From: Phormidesmis priestleyi BC1401
Lineage (GTDB): Bacteria > Cyanobacteriota > Cyanobacteriia > Leptolyngbyales > Leptolyngbyaceae
Length of the DNA stretch: 58,896 bases
Reading direction: 5' to 3'
Assembly (NCBI RefSeq): GCF_001650195.1
Contig: NZ_LXYR01000031.1
Coordinates: 1 to 58,896, forward strand
Program-made: the position numbers and the translations under genes
Part shown: in pieces, positions 8,879-17,489 of the stretch
Layout of the letters: every line of letters starts with the position of its first letter
Numbering within the stretch: position 1 is the stretch's first letter
Notes under the pieces: generated by a model
The model's input: the letters and a program-made list of their open reading frames with translations, nothing else
What the model was told of the DNA's origin: nothing
Databases searched by the model: none

Positions 8879-9541
8879 ATGACACTCTCAGGTTGGACTC
8901 GCACCGAATCTCCTTTTCATGCAGGCGAATTGGCAATTCAAGCCCGACTAGGAGTTCAAGAACAGAGCGATAAGCAAGGACGGCGAGTGATTCGGGAGTT
9001 TCTTCCCGGTCAACGTCGACAGTTTTTTGCCCAATTACCTTACGTCCTTGTGGGAACAGTCGATGCGTCAGGTAATCCCTGGGCTTCTATTTTGGTTGGA
9101 AATCCTGGATTTCTCTCTACTCCTGACGCTCGCACCCTGGAAGTTGTCGCGAAACCTTTGTTTGGTGATCCTTTGTTAACCACTCTCGCAGATGGGATTG
9201 ATATTGGGTTGCTAGGCATCGAATTACAGACTCGTCGGCGCAACCGGATAAACGAGGTTGTGATCGCAGCTCGGAGTGATCGCTTTGAGGTACAGGTAGA
9301 ACAATGCTTTGGTAATTGTCCCCAGTATATTCAAATCCGTCAGTCTGAATTTACTGAGTTCGACCCGGCAAGTCCCAAGTCTGTACATCGGATAGAACGC
9401 TTGGGGAAACAGGAGCAGTCTGTGATCACAACTTCTGACACATTCTTTATTGCGACTGCTTATCAAGCAGAATTAGCCGGATCTGCTAGGGCGTGTCATC
9501 AATTAGCTAAACTGGGAATAGCCATGCTTGAGAAGAACTGA
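8879..9541 (+). pseudogene. pyridoxamine-phosphate-oxidase-like FMN-binding protein, 3' end replaced by an IS
   Basis: 220 codons from ATG 8879, preceded by a GGAGAG ribosome site. The core FFAQLPYVLVGTVDASGNPWASILVGNPGFL and the later LLGIELQTRRRNRINEVV are typical of the PNPOx-related flavin-binding family, usually about 300 aa. The coding sequence runs into the left end of an IS5-type element at 9489. The last about 17 residues (CHQLAKLGIAMLEKN) are encoded by the IS, and the native C-terminal third is missing. Frame and codons before 9486 look normal, so the insertion is probably recent. Confidence 0.7.
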
Positions 9542-10324
9542 CGGAACTACCATGACGACTCGACGTTACGCGCTCAGAGATGACCAGTGGGAGCGGATTA
9601 AGGACTTACTGCCCGGGCGCGACGGGTATGTAGGAGTGACAGCGAAAGACAATCGGTTGTTTATCGAAGCGGTGCTGTACCGCTATCGAGCAGGCATCCC
9701 GTGGCGAGACCTGCCAGAGCGATTTGGGGATTTCCGGGTCGTTCACACCCGCTTCAGCCGTTGGTTAAAGACTGGAGTATGGGAGCGAATGTTTCAGCAC
9801 TTGGCAGAGGACGCGGATAATGAATACGCGATGATTGACTCCACAATTGTACGCGCCCACCAACACAGTGCGGGGGCAAAGGGGGGGAGCCAGACTCAGA
9901 AGCGATGGGTCGCAGTAAAGGGGGATTGAGTACCAAGATTCATGCGGTCGTGGATGCGCTGGACAACCCTATCCGCTTTCATCTGACTCCTGGACAAGCC
10001 AGTGACCTAGAAGGAGCCGATGAACCCCTGCCCGACCTCGCTGCCAATACAGTGCTTGCGGATAAAGGCTACGATGCTGACGAACGGGTGATTGAGCCGC
10101 TTCAGGCACAGAGGAAGACGGTAGTGATTCCGCCTCGACGCAACCGTAAGCATCTGCGAGAGTATAACCAGGAGTTGTACAAAGCCCGCCATCTCATTGA
10201 GAACTTCTTTGCCAAACTCAAGCAATATCGAGCCATCGCCACCCGCTACGATAAGCGAGCCAGGAACTTTTTGGGTGCTTTTATCTCGCTGCTTCCGTAG
10301 TCTGGCTCAACTGATGACACGCTC
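9489..10324 (+). mobile_element. IS5-family (IS427-group-like) insertion sequence, copy 1
   Basis: Terminal inverted repeats: left GGGCGTGTCATCAATTAG from 9489; right, read on minus, GAGCGTGTCATCAGTTGAG ending at 10324. TA flanks both sides (9487-9488 and 10325-10326), consistent with a TA target duplication. About 836 bp, the usual size of the group. It truncates the flavin-binding gene at its left. A 5'-truncated second copy is at 36637-37168. Confidence 0.75.
9552..10300 (+). CDS. IS5-family transposase, two overlapping frames joined by a probable -1 frameshift
   Basis: ORF A starts at 9552 (MTTRRYALRDDQWERIKDLL) and runs to 9929. ORF B (9905-10300) carries GRSKGGLSTKIHAVVDAL, DKGYDADE and the RHLIENFFAKLKQYRAIATR end of the DDE domain. 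The change of frame coincides with AAAGGGGGGG at about 9888-9897. The same A3G7 run is kept in the second copy, which supports programmed -1 frameshifting, known for the IS427 group. Near the 3' end a one-base loss relative to copy 2 changes the last residues to AFISLLP, so the protein may be defective. Confidence 0.75.
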
Positions 10325-10535
10325 TAGAGATGAGAGATTAGCGATTTTTAGTAGCCAGATCTTTCTCATACAGAAGAGAGATGAATTTGGGCTTACTCTG
10401 GTTTACCATGAAATTAAACCAATTGATCCCAAGCCAGTAAAAGCAATTTTCCTTCGGAGGTCGCTTAACAATTGCTCAAGGCAGAGCTTCCTGTTTTCCT
10501 TCACTGCCAACTGTCTAACTGTTCAAAGGTGTACT

Positions 10536-11972
10536 ATGGCAACTCCTATTTACCAAGCTGTAATTCTGGGTGGTGGTTTTACAGGTCTGTTCGCGGCTCT
10601 GCATCTTAGCCATCAGCATTATCCACGCTCCGTCATTTTGATTGATCAAAACGATCGCTTCTGTTTCAAACCACTGCTATATGAATACTTCAGTGGTGAA
10701 ATGGATGCAGGACAGGTCATGCCCAGGTACGAAGAGCTACTACAACGTAGTGGAGTAATCTTTGTACAGGGAAGTGTGGAGTCGATCGATTTGCAGCAAC
10801 GGCAGATCCAACTGGTAGGTGGCGACTGCTATGGGTACAGCAATCTGGTTCTCGGCTTAGGAAGTGTGACCGGATATTTTAGTGTAGAAGGGGCGAAGGA
10901 GAATGCTCTGCCTTTTCGGACACAGGACGATGCGATCGCCATTGATCGGCATCTGCGAGATCGGCTGCAACGAGCAATTCAGCTACAAGATTCAGATCTG
11001 CGTCGTCGCTTGTTAACCACCATCGTGGTGGGAGGAGGACCGTCTGGGGTTGAGATGGCGGCAACTTTAGCAGATTTTCTGCCGCAGTGGTATGCCGAAT
11101 TGGGGGGGGATGTAGAAGAAGTCCGAGTGCTGCTGGTGAACCACGGAGAACTGCTCGAAGGGGATGTTAATAGCCAACTGCGGACAACAGCAGAGCAAGC
11201 GTTGCAAGAACGTGCTGTCCTTGTAGAGGTGATCATTGGAGCTAAAGTAACGGCTATTCATCTCGATCGCTTGGAGTATCAGCGCAATGACAAAACAGAA
11301 ACTCTAGATGCTGGAACGATCATTTGGACAACGGGAACGACTACCCATCCACTCATCAAGTCGTTGCCCATTCCAGATGAACATCGAGACAAACATGGGC
11401 GGTTGAGCGTCACCCCAACACTACAATTGCCTGATTTTCCAGAGGTTTTTGCAGGTGGGGATTGCGCGATGGATTTGCAGCCAAAATCAGGAAGTGGCGA
11501 TGCCTATGAGCCAGCGGAAAGCCAGTCGGATCAAACGACTAGTGCCGAAAACCATCATCCCAATCCAAAGCCCTTACCGCCAACGGCACAGGTCGCCTAT
11601 CAGCAGGGAGCAGCGATCGCCTATAACTTGTGCGCCTCAGCGTTGGGATATGCCTTGAAGCCTGCCAGAGTCAATTTGCGCGGAACCTTACTCAAGCTGG
11701 GATTGAACAACAGTGCTGCCAATATTTTTGACACGATTGAAGTCACAGGAGAAGTAGGACATCTGATTCGCCAAGGTACATATTTAGAGCTATTGCCGAC
11801 ACCAATTCATAACTTCAAAGCCACAACAGAATGGCTGAAGGATGAAGTGGTCGAACGCTACCAAACTAATAGCGTGAAGCAAGTTGTCAAAACGGCTGGG
11901 ATAGTCGGAGGTGTGGTGATGGGAGCCGCGATCGCCCGACGCATTGCCCGATCCCTATCGGACGATCGTTAA
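10536..11972 (+). CDS. type II NADH dehydrogenase (NDH-2), FAD-dependent
   Basis: 478 aa from ATG 10536 (the frame is open further upstream, but homology begins at MATPIYQAVILGGGFTG). It transfers electrons from NAD(P)H to quinone without pumping protons. The FAD-binding dinucleotide fold GGGFTGLFAALHL lies at the N-terminus, the NADH-binding fold VVGGGPSGVEMAATLADF at about residue 170, and the FAGGDCAMD motif at about residue 307. The C-terminus (VVKTAGIVGGVVMGAAIARRIA) could form an amphipathic membrane anchor. A poorly conserved insert (SGSGDAYEPAESQSD) follows the FAD motif. Neighbouring DUF2231 and cytochrome-oxidase genes fit a short respiratory chain. The 208 nt between the IS and this gene shows no other gene. 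Confidence 0.85.
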   Translation: MATPIYQAVILGGGFTGLFAALHLSHQHYPRSVILIDQNDRFCFKPLLYEYFSGEMDAGQVMPRYEELLQRSGVIFVQGSVESIDLQQRQIQLVGGDCYGYSNLVLGLGSVTGYFSVEGAKENALPFRTQDDAIAIDRHLRDRLQRAIQLQDSDLRRRLLTTIVVGGGPSGVEMAATLADFLPQWYAELGGDVEEVRVLLVNHGELLEGDVNSQLRTTAEQALQERAVLVEVIIGAKVTAIHLDRLEYQRNDKTETLDAGTIIWTTGTTTHPLIKSLPIPDEHRDKHGRLSVTPTLQLPDFPEVFAGGDCAMDLQPKSGSGDAYEPAESQSDQTTSAENHHPNPKPLPPTAQVAYQQGAAIAYNLCASALGYALKPARVNLRGTLLKLGLNNSAANIFDTIEVTGEVGHLIRQGTYLELLPTPIHNFKATTEWLKDEVVERYQTNSVKQVVKTAGIVGGVVMGAAIARRIARSLSDDR

Positions 11973-12064
11973 AACACAGTTATGCTTCAGGCACTAAACA
12001 AGACATTTTTGTAGCGATGCGGTTGATCTGAGGAGGTTTCTGACGAAGAAGTTACCAATCTTGG

Positions 12065-12088
12065 AAAGCCCCAATTCTGGGGGACTTT
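12065..12088 (+). terminator. possible terminator after NDH-2
   Basis: AAAGCCCC-AATTCT-GGGGGACTTT forms a stem with four G-C pairs extended by AAAG/CTTT. It lies about 95 nt after the NDH-2 stop. No long U-run follows, so this is a weak call. Confidence 0.3.
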
Positions 12089-12164
12089 GACTTTCAGAAC
12101 CCTCATGGGAGATAGATAGTTAAATTCATTAAAGGAAATCTCCTTAGTTGAAGGTGAATCTGAT

Positions 12165-12356
12165 TTGGGGATTGCTGCGAAGCAAGTCCTGTCTCATCAA
12201 GCCTATATTGTAAATTGGTTTCTGGATGGCAATCAAGCATGGAGTTATCAGGCGATCGCGCAAAGGCATCAGGGTAGCATTCACGTTCACAGCCAGCTTG
12301 GAAAAGGCAGTACTTTTATAGTGCGGCTTCCTCTAAATCATGAGGTGTCTGCCTAA
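12165..12356 (+). pseudogene. histidine kinase, C-terminal ATPase fragment
   Basis: The readable 63 codons end with IAQRHQGSIHVHSQLGKGST and FIVRLPL, which is the last helix-strand unit (G2 box) of a HATPase_c domain. The rest of the kinase is absent and the preceding residues are unrelated. It is a remnant of a two-component sensor with no matching regulator nearby. Confidence 0.6.
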
Positions 12357-12467
12357 AGAGATAGATATTTTTCATGCTGACTTCACTATTCTGTTGAATG
12401 AATGATAAATAGCTGTTTTTCGTAAGGAACACGAATCTCATCTAACAAAATCTTTATAAATAAACCA

Positions 12468-12962
12468 ATGTTTCATTTATCGCTTAATCAGCAGGGGCTT
12501 CCTTATCCTGATCCGCTTCACCCCATCATCGTTCACTTTGTGATTGCGATGGTATTTTTCTCGTTTATTTGTGATGTATCGGGTTACTTTACTCACCGAC
12601 CTCGTTTGTTTGAAGTTAGTCTCTGGAACTTAATTGTCGCTGCAATTTCGATTTTTCTCGCAGTCATATTTGGTCAATTTGAAGCAGGTCTAGCACAGCC
12701 TCAAGCAGCCGCTCAATCAACACTCAGTTTGCATACCATCATGGGTTGGTCTTTGGCTGCTTTTTTAGTTGCAATCACTGCTTGGCGTTTTGTCATGCGC
12801 CATCAAAATCCCTTGAAAGTTTCTCCGATTTATTTAGGAGTTACCACTCTTTTAACTTGTTTAGTATTTTTTCAAATGATGCTGGGAAGTCAACTCGTTT
12901 GGGTCTACGGTCTGCATGTAGAACCTGTGGTAGAAGCAACTGAACAAGGGCTTTTGAAATAA
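12468..12962 (+). CDS. DUF2231 integral membrane protein (first of pair)
   Basis: 164 aa with four predicted membrane segments (about residues 22-42, 55-75, 88-108 and 122-142). The opening QGLPYPDPLHPIIVHFVIA is the DUF2231 signature, including the HP-x-x-VHF motif whose histidines may bind a cofactor. It overlaps the second DUF2231 gene by one base. In cyanobacteria such pairs commonly accompany the alternative terminal oxidase operon, which is found here 4 kb downstream. Exact function is unknown. Confidence 0.75.
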   Translation: MFHLSLNQQGLPYPDPLHPIIVHFVIAMVFFSFICDVSGYFTHRPRLFEVSLWNLIVAAISIFLAVIFGQFEAGLAQPQAAAQSTLSLHTIMGWSLAAFLVAITAWRFVMRHQNPLKVSPIYLGVTTLLTCLVFFQMMLGSQLVWVYGLHVEPVVEATEQGLLK

Positions 12963-13546
12963 TGATATTACTGATGGATTTACCCGGATTAAAGCTAGGA
13001 GCAAATGGACTGCCTTACCCGATTCCTATTCATCCTCAGCTTGTTCACCTGACCTTAGGGCTGGTCATCATCGCCATCCTGTTTGACATTGCTGGAACGC
13101 TGTTTCCACTGGGAAAACCCATTTTTAAGTTTTTAGCACTTCCCGCCATTCGTGCAGGTTTTTATGAGGTTGGTTGGTACAACCTGGTAGGGGCGACAGT
13201 TATCACGTTTTTTACCATTGCGGCTGGCTTTTTTGAGCTGATGTTAGCGACTCCACCAACCAATCAAGTCAGCAATTGGGGTTTAGATGCCAAGTCAACG
13301 CTGTTGCTGCATGGATTGGGAGGCATTTTATTGCTGGCGGTGATCGTTGGAATGGCGGCCTGGCGGGGATTACAGCGCTACCGCTGGCGTAAAGATCGTC
13401 CTAGAGAGGTGCAATGGAGTTATTTACTGGTGGGCGTTGTTCTGCTAGGAGCGCTCTACCTGCATGGCACGCTGGGGGCACAATTGGGCGATGAATTTGG
13501 TATTCACAATACGACAGTTCATATATTGAGACATGGGAATGGTTAA
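12962..13546 (+). CDS. DUF2231 integral membrane protein (second of pair)
   Basis: 194 aa with four predicted membrane segments. ANGLPYPIPIHPQLVHLTLG repeats the DUF2231 signature. A conserved H-x-x-G helix (TLLLHGLGGILLLAV) follows. The start codon shares one base with the stop of the preceding gene (TAATG), so translation is probably coupled. The protein ends GIHNTTVHILRHGNG. A stray membrane-helix frame just downstream (13699-13818) could be a lost extension or another gene's end. Confidence 0.75.
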   Translation: MILLMDLPGLKLGANGLPYPIPIHPQLVHLTLGLVIIAILFDIAGTLFPLGKPIFKFLALPAIRAGFYEVGWYNLVGATVITFFTIAAGFFELMLATPPTNQVSNWGLDAKSTLLLHGLGGILLLAVIVGMAAWRGLQRYRWRKDRPREVQWSYLLVGVVLLGALYLHGTLGAQLGDEFGIHNTTVHILRHGNG

Positions 13547-13547
13547 T

Positions 13548-13694
13548 ATAACGTCCTGACCGAAGAATACTACGAACCGTTTGAAGAGCTGATATTAGCA
13601 TTATCAAGGTCACATTGAAATAATCAATTTTAGTGCGCTCATAGCCGATTAGTCCTTTACCTGCTTCAACCGCCTCGCAGTCTCCTTCCAACAT
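13548..13694 (-). other. unidentified coding remnant
   Basis: The minus strand reads MLEGDCEAVEAGKGLIGYER then TKIDYFNVTLIMLISAL without a stop. This looks like the tail of a protein, possibly a transposase, but I do not recognise it. It lies in the mosaic gap 13547-14492. Confidence 0.25.
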
Positions 13695-13698
13695 TCAA

Positions 13699-13818
13699 AA
13701 TGATCCCACTGTTGATCATGGTGGACAATTGATTATCTACGTTGGGCTTTCTCTACTTGTTGTCAGTATCACAGCGATCGTCGGGTTGAACATGCTCTCA
13801 TCACTGCATCAGCTTTAA
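13699..13818 (+). pseudogene. C-terminal fragment of a small membrane protein
   Basis: An open frame with no start reads NDPTVDHGGQLIIYVGL then SLLVVSITAIVGLNMLSSLHQL and TAA. This is one membrane helix preceded by an acidic, His-containing stretch. It has no ribosome site and is probably the severed end of a membrane protein of the same cluster. Confidence 0.35.
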
Positions 13819-13910
13819 GTTTGTGCTTAGTATCGTTGGTTGCTTTCGCAAGATGATGATAGTTGGGATGTTGAAGTCACTCCAACATTTTTCTATTCAC
13901 GATGGTTAGA

Positions 13911-14146
13911 TTAATGATGAGAAGTAGGTTCATCCATATAAGCCTAGACTGCTTCAAGGATGCGATCGCTGTTACTTGCTTGAGCCAGTACATCCTGACT
14001 TGCAGACGTGAGAATGAAACCGAACCCAACTTTAGCGCATAGATCGAGAATCGCGTAGCAGGCAGTTTCAGCTTCAACACTGAGCACTCGGAATCCTTCT
14101 GCACCCAAAATCCAGACGATCGGATAGCAAAACCACAGGGTTTTTG
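13911..14146 (-). pseudogene. microbial rhodopsin, C-terminal fragment with retinal-lysine helix
   Basis: Read on the minus strand from about 14146, the frame gives WFCYPIVWILGAEGFRVLSV (helix F to FG loop), then ETACYAILDLCAKVGFGFIL (helix G) and a tail SASQDVLAQASNSDRILEAV, TAG, AYMDEPTSHH, TAA. The D-x-x-A-K-V-G-F-G motif is the hallmark of bacteriorhodopsin-type proteins; K (codon 14031-14033) is the Schiff-base lysine. Helices A-E are missing and the upstream side abuts an IS4-type remnant. An in-frame TAG at 13944-13946 precedes the last residues. It is a dead remnant of a light-driven pump or sensor in a respiratory gene cluster. Confidence 0.75.
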
Positions 14147-14154
14147 CCTAGAGT

Positions 14155-14400
14155 CCATGCATCTCAAAGACCGAGACCGATTGAGGAAGCTCATCGCACT
14201 CCTGACCTTAACGTTCTGTTGGGCACATCGCCTTGGGCAGTGGTGTGTGGAACATCAGCCCCTCAAAATTAAAAAGCATGGATGCAAAGCCAGAAGTATT
14301 TTTCGCACTGGCTTTGATGTTCTCCGGCAGATTTTCCTGAATCTGCACAGCCAAAACTAGCAGTATCGACAAGCCCTAAATCTTTTGTCCTGGATTTAGA
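14155..14400 (+). pseudogene. IS4-family transposase remnant
   Basis: The frame 14157-14360 reads LKDRDRLRKLIALLTLTFCW, GQWCVEHQPLKIKKHGCKAR and SIFRTGFDVLRQIFLNL, the conserved end of cyanobacterial IS4-type transposases. After a frame change, QYRQALNLLSWI matches the usual last residues. Only this end survives. It marks the breakpoint that removed the rest of the rhodopsin gene. Confidence 0.65.
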
Positions 14401-14492
14401 GGTGAGTCATACCTTTTTTCATATCTTTCCAAGTTCTTGACTTTCAGTGCCTACAGTGAAATAGCAAACCAATCTTAGGTAGATTTGACTCA

Positions 14493-15059
14493 ATGAAAAC
14501 TTCAACAAAACTCATTTTGACTCTTGTTGCGATCGGTACACTCGGACTTGGTGGTTTAGCCAAGCTGGTCAACGCTGCTCAAACTCAATCTCCGGTTGCC
14601 GTTATGCCCGCTGCTCAAGTGACCGAAAAAAGTGATGGAGATGGTGAAGCCAACCCTGCGACAGAAGTACCAGAAAACGCTTCTGTCTCTCAGCTTAAAG
14701 CCAGCAATCCGAAGGCGGAAAAGAGCGATGGAGACGGTGAAACCAATGATGATGCAAAGGGAACCCAGGAAGCTCAAACGCTGCAATCCTTTGCTAAAAT
14801 CACGCCTCAACAAGCTCAGCGATCGGCGGAAACGGCTGCAAAAGGAACTGCCAGCAGTATGAAACTGGAAAATGAAAACGGTAGTTTAGTTTATGCTGTT
14901 GCGATCGGGCAGAACGAAGTCATTGTGGATGCAGGCAATGGTACTGTCCTCGGTACAAGCACTCCAAACAGTGAGAGTGACGAGAAGACGCAACCCCGCA
15001 GCAGCGTTCAAGTTCCTCAATCGGCAGGTGATGGAGATGGCGAAACCAATGATGGTTAG
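14493..15059 (+). CDS. exported PepSY-like protein with acidic DGDGE repeats
   Basis: 188 aa. A signal peptide (LILTLVAIGTLGLGGLAKLVNA) precedes a disordered region. The acidic motif KSDGDGEANP, KSDGDGETND or GDGDGETNDG occurs three times, at about residues 46, 76 and 179. Between the second and third, ITPQQAQRSAETAAKGTASS and YAVAIGQNEVIVDAGNGTVL match the PepSY fold (helix plus strand pair). The DxDGE loops look like EF-hand-type calcium ligands, but that is inference. The gene has its own terminator downstream and stands just before a COG4705-type membrane gene. Confidence 0.65.
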   Translation: MKTSTKLILTLVAIGTLGLGGLAKLVNAAQTQSPVAVMPAAQVTEKSDGDGEANPATEVPENASVSQLKASNPKAEKSDGDGETNDDAKGTQEAQTLQSFAKITPQQAQRSAETAAKGTASSMKLENENGSLVYAVAIGQNEVIVDAGNGTVLGTSTPNSESDEKTQPRSSVQVPQSAGDGDGETNDG

Positions 15060-15077
15060 TCTGATTTAGTTCTAGTC

Positions 15078-15114
15078 TTGAAGGCTTCTAGTAAGACCAT
15101 CTAGGAGCCTTCAA
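15078..15114 (+). terminator. hairpin after the PepSY-like gene
   Basis: TTGAAGGCT at 15078-15086 pairs perfectly with AGCCTTCAA at 15106-15114. An inner CTAG/CTAG pair can extend the structure. It lies 19 nt after the stop codon, the expected place for an intrinsic terminator, though no long U-run follows. Confidence 0.5.
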
Positions 15115-15158
15115 CAGTTAACCGATTCTATTTGTAGAACATCATTGGAGCATCGATC

Positions 15159-15920
15159 ATGAATAAACCGTTAAATAGGGTTCCAGAAATTACGATTTAT
15201 TTTTGGATCATCAAAGTTCTAGCAACTACAGTGGGCGAAACCGCAGCAGACTTTTTATCCACTACATTAGGGTTTGGGTTAGCGACGACTTCGTATATCA
15301 TGAGCGGCGTATTACTGATAGTACTACTCAATCAGTTTCGGCTAAAACGCTATGTTCCAGTCAGCTACTGGTTTGCGGTTGTGCTTGCTAGCATTGTGGG
15401 TACGCTGATCACGGACAGACTCGTGGATAAGCTTGGGGTGAGTTTAGTTACAACAAATATCATTTTTGGGGTTTCCTTAGCGATCGTTTTCGCTATCTGG
15501 TATGCCAATGAAAAGACTTTAGCAATGCACTCGATTCACACGGCAAAGCGAGAACTGTTCTACTGGATTGCGATTTTACTGGCGTTTGCATTAGGAACGG
15601 CGACCGGAGACTATCTCGCAGAGGCGTTGAACTTGGGCTATTTTCAAGCTTTACTGCTATTTGGGGCTGCGATCTCGCTGACAGCGATCAGCTACTATTA
15701 CTTGAGACTGAATGAAGTTCTAGCCTTTTGGATTGCCTACATTTTGACTCGTCCTTTAGGAGCATCACTAGGCGATTTGCTGACGCAACCTCGGTCAAAT
15801 GGCGGGTTTGGTTATGGTGCAACAAACACTAGCATCCTCTTCTTCTGTGTTATTTCAAGCTTAGTGATCTACTTGAGCCTAAAGCAAAAGCGGGCTAAAG
15901 CAAGCGTTTCTGACATTTAA
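15159..15920 (+). CDS. COG4705-type integral membrane protein
   Basis: 253 aa with about eight membrane segments. An internal repeat is visible: VGETAADFLSTTLGFGLATT, VGTLITDRLVDKLGVSLVTT, LGTATGDYLAEALNLGY and LGASLGDLLTQP each place a G-[ET]-x-x-[AG]-D motif in a helix. This quadruple acidic motif is typical of the COG4705 family of uncharacterised membrane proteins and suggests a cation path, which is inference. Its stop overlaps the end of the convergent permease remnant by 4 nt. Confidence 0.7.
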   Translation: MNKPLNRVPEITIYFWIIKVLATTVGETAADFLSTTLGFGLATTSYIMSGVLLIVLLNQFRLKRYVPVSYWFAVVLASIVGTLITDRLVDKLGVSLVTTNIIFGVSLAIVFAIWYANEKTLAMHSIHTAKRELFYWIAILLAFALGTATGDYLAEALNLGYFQALLLFGAAISLTAISYYYLRLNEVLAFWIAYILTRPLGASLGDLLTQPRSNGGFGYGATNTSILFFCVISSLVIYLSLKQKRAKASVSDI

Positions 15921-16290
15921 TGATGAGCATGATGACTACGCTGTTCATGCTTTTTGGTAGGATGATTCATCATCCGCAGTACATCAGGTTCTCCTGTCTT
16001 GACAAAGTGAGTCACGAGGATAACAGCCAGAACCAAGAAAACGATGCTGAGAATCGTTGTGTAGTTAAAACTAATGCCTGCATCTAAAACTTGAGCATTG
16101 CGATCGCTGGGCACCAGATGTAATAGCTGAAGCAACAGTTCAATGATGAATGCCGCGCCTGCCATTGCTGCTCAAAAGGTCGCCAGCATAAAGACACTCA
16201 TTTTGCCTGCGGTACGAGCTTTGGCTTCAGAAAAGCGCGAAAGAGCAGCACCAGTAAGAAGATCATCAAGGGACCCCCGACGAACCCTAC
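15917..16290 (-). pseudogene. permease (ArsP/YraQ, DUF318-like), degenerate C-terminal part
   Basis: Reading down from 16290 gives LVGFVGGPLMIFLLVLLFRA then FLKPKLVPQA, characteristic of the predicted permease family. After an internal deletion it continues AGKMSVFMLATF, a TGA stop at about 16164-16166 and AAMAGAAFIIELLLQLLHLVP, ending ISFNYTTILSIVFLVLAVIL with a His-rich tail (HEQRSHHAHH). In family members the stop position is usually Tyr (TFYAAMA). The central membrane domain is lost, so the gene is dead. Confidence 0.65.
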
Positions 16291-17075
16291 CAGCGTAAAA
16301 AGTTGGCGGCTTGCAAAATCGCCACTAGATCCACATCCTTTTCGACTAGACAGGCATGACCGCTATGGGGCAAGGTAAAAACCTGTGTATTAGGGAAGAC
16401 TTTAGCGAGTCGATATGCTTCATTCACTGAAGGCAAAAGATGATCGTTTTGACTACCGATTACCAACACTGGCTGAGTAATTTTCTGTAGCTTTATTTCA
16501 TCAGTTTTGAACGTTCTGAGCAACTCTAAGCGCTGTTCTGCGGTTCGCTTGGGAGCATCTTGGGTTGCTTTGATTAGAGCATTACGAGCTTTTGGAGATA
16601 ACCGCGTGATTTGAGCCAGAAAAGGCAACGCCAGTATTGAGGAAAAATCGTAAAAAAATTGAGGTGTCCAGGAAAGCAGAAACGAACCGAGATTCAGCAA
16701 CGGAACGCGGTGAAACGAAGAAGCTGAATTGATTAAAATAATGCGATCGTACAGTTCAGGAGCTTGTGTCAGTGCGGTGAGTGCCACACAAGTTCCAAAC
16801 GATTCGCCACAGAGGTAAACCGATCGTGGTGCTTTCTCAAGTTCAGCTTTGGTTAAGGCAATCAATTGTTGTGCAAGTGAGTCCCAGCTATCGAGAGCAT
16901 CGGCAGGAATGACGAAGCAACGGACATCAAATACAGCCTCCAGTCCAGCCGTTTGAAGTGTCATCAACTCTTTTCCAGTTTCGTCCATCCCTGGTAGAAA
17001 TACAAACAGTGGTCGGTTTGAATCGGACTGGAAAGGACTAAAAAAGTAAGGTTTACAAGATGTGAAATGAGTCAT
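16287..17075 (-). CDS. alpha/beta hydrolase
   Basis: 262 aa, soluble. FVFLPGMDETGKEL gives the oxyanion-side loop, CGESFG (about residue 91) the nucleophile elbow with serine, IGSQNDHLLP (about residue 206) the acidic residue, and LPHSGHACLVEKD (about residue 236) the catalytic histidine, so a complete triad is present. It resembles the cyanobacterial and plastid esterase/acyltransferase-like hydrolases, but the substrate cannot be read from the sequence. It is preceded by a 327-nt non-coding stretch and divergent from the oxidase operon. Confidence 0.75.
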   Translation of the reverse strand: MTHFTSCKPYFFSPFQSDSNRPLFVFLPGMDETGKELMTLQTAGLEAVFDVRCFVIPADALDSWDSLAQQLIALTKAELEKAPRSVYLCGESFGTCVALTALTQAPELYDRIILINSASSFHRVPLLNLGSFLLSWTPQFFYDFSSILALPFLAQITRLSPKARNALIKATQDAPKRTAEQRLELLRTFKTDEIKLQKITQPVLVIGSQNDHLLPSVNEAYRLAKVFPNTQVFTLPHSGHACLVEKDVDLVAILQAANFLRW

Positions 17076-17366
17076 GTTCTAAAGTCGGATCGCTCCGATA
17101 GAGCAAGCATTGCTGAATTGCAATAAGAATCAAACAAGACTCCAAAGCTTTCTAAAGTCAGGCTTGATCGCAAAGGCACGACGGCAGTTTGATTATGAAG
17201 CTATTTATTGCATCAAGAGTCCGTCTATAGTCAGAGTGGCAAGAGTCCTGCTGGTAAAGGGTTCCATCAAAAAATGAAATAGGCGTGAAATTTTGTCTGT
17301 TCTTTAGAGGGAAGTCATTTTAGTTAAACGTGTTTAGAATTCTCTGAAGTAAAATAGCGAACGTCT

Positions 17367-17390
17367 GAGGGTATGCGGCTCATAGCCCTC
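17367..17390 (+). promoter_or_regulatory. leader hairpin before ctaC
   Basis: GAGGG-TATG-CGGCT-CATA-G-CCCTC forms a 9-bp stem with one bulge. It sits directly upstream of the oxidase operon. Nothing else definite is visible in the 17076-17402 intergenic stretch, which must hold the divergent promoters of the hydrolase and ctaCDE. Confidence 0.35.
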
Positions 17391-17489
17391 CTTTAGCTAG
17401 ATATGGAACCTGTTGTTTTCTGTTACAGTCCGCCCAATGCTGCAACTCAGATATGCAGTCACTCGAAGCTGCACTGGTATGAAACTGGA

